Below are positions 5,891 through 8,928 of a stretch of DNA of 8,928 nucleotides, piece after piece. The stretch is taken from assembly GCA_018607545.1 (NCBI GenBank), contig JABBBF010000176.1, forward strand, positions 1-8,928. The letters run 5' to 3'. Below the pieces are notes generated by a model that saw nothing but the letters and a program-made list of their open reading frames with translations, was not told where the DNA came from and searched no databases. Source of the DNA: SAR92 clade bacterium. GTDB taxonomy: Bacteria > Pseudomonadota > Gammaproteobacteria > Pseudomonadales > Porticoccaceae. Position numbers and translations under genes: made by a program. Each line of letters opens with the position of its first letter. The first letter of the stretch is position 1.

Positions 5891-5932
5891 ATAAGCGCTG
5901 TAAGCTACAGCGCTTATGCAAGACTCTCTTGC
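5891..5932. promoter_or_regulatory. Two back-to-back perfect hairpins upstream of rlmA
   Basis: The first hairpin is ATAAGCGCTGTA (5891-5902), loop AGC, TACAGCGCTTAT (5906-5917), a perfect 12-bp stem. Immediately adjacent is GCAAGA (5918-5923), loop CTC, TCTTGC (5927-5932), a perfect 6-bp stem. Neither is followed by a clear U run (AATCGCTTTTATTG follows), so classical intrinsic termination is doubtful. They lie 24 nt upstream of the rlmA start and 42 nt downstream of the lipoprotein stop. They may be a leaky terminator, an mRNA-stability or processing element, or a DNA operator. Confidence 0.7.
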
Positions 5933-5956
5933 AATCGCTTTTATTGAGTATAACCT

Positions 5957-6862
5957 GTGTCCAAAGCCTTTACTTATCCAGCGCTCCGCTCAACCAGGGA
6001 AAACTTTAAGTGCCCCAGCTGCGGTCAGGCACTGACATTAAATGCCGAGTCGCAACCGAAAACCTATAGCTGCAGCAACAGGCACAGCTTTGATGTGGCC
6101 CGCGAAGGTTATCTCAACCTGCTTTTAGCCCAGCACAAACGCAGCCGCAACCCCGGTGACAGTGACGACATGATTCGCAGTCGCCAGCGATTTTTAAGTG
6201 CTGGCTATTACAGCCTCCTGTCGGATGCTATCGTCTCTCAGGTAGCCAACTCAGCTAACGGCTTTAATCAGACATTAATTGATCTCGGCTGCGGCGAAGG
6301 CCACTATTTGCAGCAGTTGCGCGATGCTTCGCTCAATGATTCAAAGAGTGATTCAAAGAGTGCATCGCCAGATCTAAAACTGCTGGGAATAGATATCTCC
6401 AAGTTTGCAGTGCGGCTGGCGGCAAAGCGCAAGATGGGTGCAAGATTGGTGGTCGATAGTGCCTTTAATATTCCGCTCTTTGAGAACCGCCTCGATACTG
6501 CCATCTCGGTGTTTTCACCGATCAGCTGTGAGGAAACTGCGCGAATACTCAAACCCGGCGGCACTCTTATTATGGTCGGCCCCGGTGAGGAGCACCTGTC
6601 GGGACTGACCAAGCTAATCTATGACAAGACGGTGCCCCATGCTGGCAATCCGCTGGATGCCACTGCACAATTTACCCTGCAGGAGAGTATAGAAATCAAA
6701 CGGGATATCTCTGTTGAAGGCAGTGATATTCTCGATCTGCTAACTATGACTCCCTATTACTGGCAGGCCAGGCCGGAACAACAGGAGAAGTTAGCCAAGC
6801 TTGAAAAACTTGAGACGCCTATCCACTTTTATATCAAAATTTACCAAAATATAAGCCCCTAA
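5957..6862 (+). CDS. rlmA: 23S rRNA (guanine-N1)-methyltransferase RlmA
   Basis: This enzyme transfers a methyl group from S-adenosylmethionine to N1 of a guanine in helix 35 of 23S rRNA (G745 in E. coli). The 301-residue protein has an N-terminal zinc finger with Cys19, Cys22, Cys39 and His43. It is followed by the family hallmark FDVAREGYLNLLLAQHKRS (45-63) and NPGDSDDMIRSRQRFL. The SAM-binding motif is LIDLGCGEGHY (107-117), with LGIDISK (143-149) as the acidic second strand. RILKPGGTLIMVGPG (196-210) and MTPYYWQARPE (264-274) complete the fold. The start is the GTG at 5957, since a TAA lies two codons upstream in frame; ribosome binding is weak. The N-terminus is about 15 residues longer than E. 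coli RlmA. A DSKSDSKS linker (128-135) comes from a 12-bp duplication. It is likely co-transcribed with the kinase 24 bp downstream. Confidence 0.95.
   Translation: MSKAFTYPALRSTRENFKCPSCGQALTLNAESQPKTYSCSNRHSFDVAREGYLNLLLAQHKRSRNPGDSDDMIRSRQRFLSAGYYSLLSDAIVSQVANSANGFNQTLIDLGCGEGHYLQQLRDASLNDSKSDSKSASPDLKLLGIDISKFAVRLAAKRKMGARLVVDSAFNIPLFENRLDTAISVFSPISCEETARILKPGGTLIMVGPGEEHLSGLTKLIYDKTVPHAGNPLDATAQFTLQESIEIKRDISVEGSDILDLLTMTPYYWQARPEQQEKLAKLEKLETPIHFYIKIYQNISP
6338..6361 (+). repeat. 12-bp perfect tandem duplication inside rlmA
   Basis: GATTCAAAGAGT occurs twice in a row (6338-6349 and 6350-6361), in frame, encoding DSKS twice. It falls in the loop between the SAM motif I helix and the second strand, where E. 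coli RlmA is shorter. It is probably a slippage insertion that the loop tolerates. Confidence 0.9.
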
Positions 6863-6886
6863 CCTACCGAGAGCCCGAGCACTTTT

Positions 6887-7774
6887 ATGACCCCAGCAGA
6901 AAAACAGTTTCTTCAGCGCAACCGACTTCCAGATAGCTATCTCGACAGTGCCAATAAGTGGTTCGCACCCCTACTGGAGGATATTCAGAAACCTGCTAAA
7001 TCAACATTTATTATCGGCATCAATGGCACACAGGGTTCTGGCAAGTCGACCCTCGCAGATTACCTCTGCACCATGCTCGGCGAACGGGGCCTTAAAACCG
7101 TTTCCCTCTCCCTGGATGACTTTTACCTGACCCGCGCCGAGCGAGAAATCCTGGCAGCCAATGTACACCCATTGCTAAAAACCCGCGGTGTGCCGGGCAC
7201 CCATGATATAGACCTGGCACTGCAGACCATCGACAGTCTAAAACAGGGATCTGGACAGACACTGATTCCACGCTTTGATAAAAGTACCGATGATCGTCAT
7301 TTGGAAGCTGATTGCGATCTGGTTAGCGGCGCTGTAGATGTAATTATTTTTGAAGGCTGGTGTGTCGGCGCCAAGCCTCAGCCCGAAGAAGCACTGGTGC
7401 AAGCTGTTAACAGTCTCGAACTTGAGCGAGACCCGGATGGTAGCTGGCGCAACTTCGTCAACAATGCCCTGGCCAGGGATTACCAACCTCTTTTCAATAG
7501 TATCGACAAGCTGATTATGCTTCGTGCGCCCTCCTTTGAGACAGTGTTTAATTGGCGCCTGGAGCAGGAACAGAAAATGATTGCCCGACTGGCAGAGCAT
7601 GACGAGGCCGACCGTTCAGGAATAATGTCGGAAGCACAGATTGCTGAGTTTATCGCCCATTATCAGCGTATCACCGAGTTCAGTCTTGAGGAGATGCCAG
7701 GCCGTGCCGATTACCTTTTTCAGCTGGACTCTCGGCGACAGATTATTGATTATTCCAAACTTGGCTGTGCATAA
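6887..7774 (+). CDS. P-loop kinase, probable D-glycerate 3-kinase
   Basis: The 295-residue cytoplasmic protein probably phosphorylates D-glycerate with ATP to 3-phosphoglycerate, feeding photorespiratory-type or glyoxylate-derived carbon into glycolysis. The sequence shows Walker A GTQGSGKST (47-55), the kinase strand-helix SLDDFYLTRAER (75-86) and RGVPGTHD (100-107). It also shows IPRFDKSTDD (127-136) and a Walker B-like VIIFEGWCVG (152-161). These match the plant GLYK / yeast Tda10 / bacterial glycerate 3-kinase group of the PRK/uridine-kinase-like superfamily, not the bacterial GarK/GlxK glycerate 2-kinases. The length is typical. It starts 24 bp after rlmA with only a weak purine-rich site, so translation may be coupled within an operon. 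The exact substrate is inferred from family resemblance. Confidence 0.85.
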   Translation: MTPAEKQFLQRNRLPDSYLDSANKWFAPLLEDIQKPAKSTFIIGINGTQGSGKSTLADYLCTMLGERGLKTVSLSLDDFYLTRAEREILAANVHPLLKTRGVPGTHDIDLALQTIDSLKQGSGQTLIPRFDKSTDDRHLEADCDLVSGAVDVIIFEGWCVGAKPQPEEALVQAVNSLELERDPDGSWRNFVNNALARDYQPLFNSIDKLIMLRAPSFETVFNWRLEQEQKMIARLAEHDEADRSGIMSEAQIAEFIAHYQRITEFSLEEMPGRADYLFQLDSRRQIIDYSKLGCA

Positions 7775-7815
7775 ATGAATTTTGGTCTACGATTATTTTC
7801 AATAGTTTTAAGGTT

Positions 7816-7844
7816 TTGATCTATAACCGATTGAGAGTTGTAAA
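7816..7844 (+). promoter_or_regulatory. Candidate promoter for the MAPEG gene
   Basis: TTGATC (7816-7821), a 17-bp spacer, and TGTAAA (7839-7844) form a reasonable sigma-70-type pair within the 97-bp gap after the kinase. The transcript would start near 7851, about 20 nt before the ATG. No terminator is visible after the kinase stop, so read-through from upstream is also possible. Confidence 0.4.
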
Positions 7845-7871
7845 AATCTAACTGAAGAAAGGAAGATCACC

Positions 7872-8255
7872 ATGGAATACGGCATCGCAATTATTCTGAT
7901 CGCACTACTGCAATTTATTTTCTTTACTGGTCGCACCGGTTTTAGCCGCGGAAAATATGATGTTAAAGCACCAAAAACCACTGGCAATGAACGCTGGGAA
8001 AGAATCTATCGGATTCAGCAAAACACCATGGAACAGCTGGTGATATTTATTCCAGCTACAGTTATTTTCAGCATGTATGTGAGCTCGACCTGGGTTTTAC
8101 TGCCGGGAATATTATTTATTGTCGGCCGCCATATTTACTCAAGACTCTACCTGCAGAGCCCCGAAAATCGAGGCCCCGGCATGGTCTTGAGCTTGTTTAG
8201 CAATATTGTTCTAGTGGTAGGCGGCCTAATCGGTCTCTGCCTGAGCCTGCTTTAG
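7872..8255 (+). CDS. MAPEG-family integral membrane protein
   Basis: This 127-residue inner-membrane protein belongs to the membrane-associated eicosanoid/glutathione metabolism family. Members include glutathione transferases and many uncharacterised bacterial proteins. Hydrophobic segments lie at about 3-19, 55-70, 74-86 and 104-127, the family's four-helix plan. The conserved cytosolic signature [13 protein letters not shown] (44-56) matches the family R-x3-N-x2-E motif (Arg47, Asn51, Glu54). [20 protein letters not shown] (84-103) matches the second conserved loop. A good ribosome binding site, AAAGGAAG (7857-7864), lies 7 nt before the ATG. Whether it uses glutathione is unknown. Its stop codon overlaps that of convergent purA. 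Confidence 0.9.
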   Translation: MEYGIAIILIALLQFIFFTGRTGFSRGKYDVKAPKTTGNERWERIYRIQQNTMEQLVIFIPATVIFSMYVSSTWVLLPGILFIVGRHIYSRLYLQSPENRGPGMVLSLFSNIVLVVGGLIGLCLSLL

Positions 8256-8928
8256 GCAAAGGCGTGGCGTAAGACAATAGTCTCAACGCGATCAGGGCCA
8301 GTTGAAACTACATCAACCGGTGCGCCAACCAGCTCTTCAATACGCGCAATATAAGCGCGGGCATTGGCCGGCAAACTCTCTATATCCTGAGCACCTACAG
8401 TGACTTCGCTCCAGCCCGGCATTGTTTCATAGATTGGCTGAAGTCCTTCAAAGTCATCGGAATGGGAGGGAACGCCCACTTCTTCACCGGCGCTGTTTTT
8501 ATAGCCAACGCAGATATTGACCTCTTCCAGACCATCGAGAACATCCAGCTTGGTGAGACAGATTCCAGAGATACTGTTAATTAATACTGCCTGTTGCAGC
8601 GCGACAGCATCAAACCAGCCACAGCGACGCTCGCGCCCGGTGGTGGTACCAACCTCGTGACCTTTAACACTTAGGTAAGTGCCAGTCTCGCAGTGCAGTT
8701 CTGTGGGGAAAGGACCTGAGCCAACACGGGTTGTGTAAGCTTTGGTAATACCCAACACATAATCAATATACAGCGGACCAAATCCTGTGCCCGTGGCAGC
8801 GCCACCGGCAGTGGTATTTGATGAGGTAACAAAGGGATAGGTACCGTGGTCAATATCCAGCAGGGAACCCTGGGCGCCTTCAAAAAGAATATCGGCGCCA
8901 GCTTTGCGGGCATCGTGAAGAATTTTGG
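8252..8928 (-). CDS. purA: Adenylosuccinate synthetase, C-terminal part (runs off the window)
   Basis: This enzyme joins IMP and aspartate with GTP hydrolysis to make adenylosuccinate, the committed step of AMP synthesis in the cytoplasm. The visible part is 224 complete codons (from 8926), about half of the usual roughly 430 residues; the N-terminus with the P-loop is outside the window. Diagnostic segments, numbered within this fragment, are [19 protein letters not shown] (14-32), then [10 protein letters not shown] (33-42). Also seen are [13 protein letters not shown] (64-76), the aspartate-binding loop [10 protein letters not shown] (92-101), guanine-recognition TKLDVLD (125-131), IYETMPGW (165-172) and STGPDR (208-213). 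The reading frame is intact. A GTG at 8756-8758 is an internal Val codon, not a start. The stop shares four bases with the MAPEG stop. Confidence 0.98.
   Translation of the reverse strand, partial: KILHDARKAGADILFEGAQGSLLDIDHGTYPFVTSSNTTAGGAATGTGFGPLYIDYVLGITKAYTTRVGSGPFPTELHCETGTYLSVKGHEVGTTTGRERRCGWFDAVALQQAVLINSISGICLTKLDVLDGLEEVNICVGYKNSAGEEVGVPSHSDDFEGLQPIYETMPGWSEVTVGAQDIESLPANARAYIARIEELVGAPVDVVSTGPDRVETIVLRHAFA

Noticed and set aside
7238..7600. 120-codon minus-strand frame inside the glycerate kinase gene
   Set aside because: It is antisense to the conserved kinase motifs and shows no independent coding signals.
8671..8913. 80-codon minus-strand frame overlapping the start of the purA fragment
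   Set aside because: The true frame through here encodes unmistakable PurA sequence continuing to the window edge.

Overview
The window looks like chromosomal DNA from a free-living, probably marine, gammaproteobacterium. The basis is the gammaproteobacterial-type RlmA and PurA sequences, an exported PhoA-family phosphatase, lipoproteins with classical lipoboxes, and moderate GC. I cannot name the genus. No mobile element, CRISPR array, tRNA or rRNA gene is visible.

Left part (1-3247), visibly AT-richer and accessory in character. It opens with a 120-bp-period direct repeat (two copies of an 80-bp core that forms small hairpins). Next comes a secreted FG-GAP/VCBS beta-propeller lipoprotein (318-1889, +), then a strong intrinsic terminator (2007-2039). 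This terminator separates it from a convergent gene for a Met/His-rich outer-membrane beta-barrel protein (2064-3125, -), whose upstream region holds two palindromes and a possible promoter.

Middle part (3248-5848). A periplasmic PhoA-type alkaline phosphatase (3248-4906, -) is preceded by a plausible Pho box. Upstream of it on the same strand is a small XRE-type helix-turn-helix regulator (5010-5261, -). Divergent from that is a small Cys-rich lipoprotein with a GTG start (5441-5848, +), which has a strong ribosome binding site and a 20-bp near-perfect palindrome in its leader.

Right part (5849-8928), core metabolism. Two back-to-back perfect hairpins precede rlmA (23S rRNA guanine-N1 methyltransferase, 5957-6862). 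After 24 bp comes a P-loop D-glycerate 3-kinase-type protein (6887-7774), probably in the same operon. A MAPEG-family membrane protein (7872-8255) follows with its own likely promoter. Its stop codon overlaps the stop codon of the convergent purA gene (adenylosuccinate synthetase, 8252-8928, -, N-terminus beyond the window).

No single multi-gene system of a new kind is evident. The items most worth a second look are the 120-bp repeat, the paired hairpins ahead of rlmA, the Cys-rich lipoprotein with its palindromic leader next to the XRE regulator, and the palindromes upstream of the Met/His-rich outer-membrane protein.
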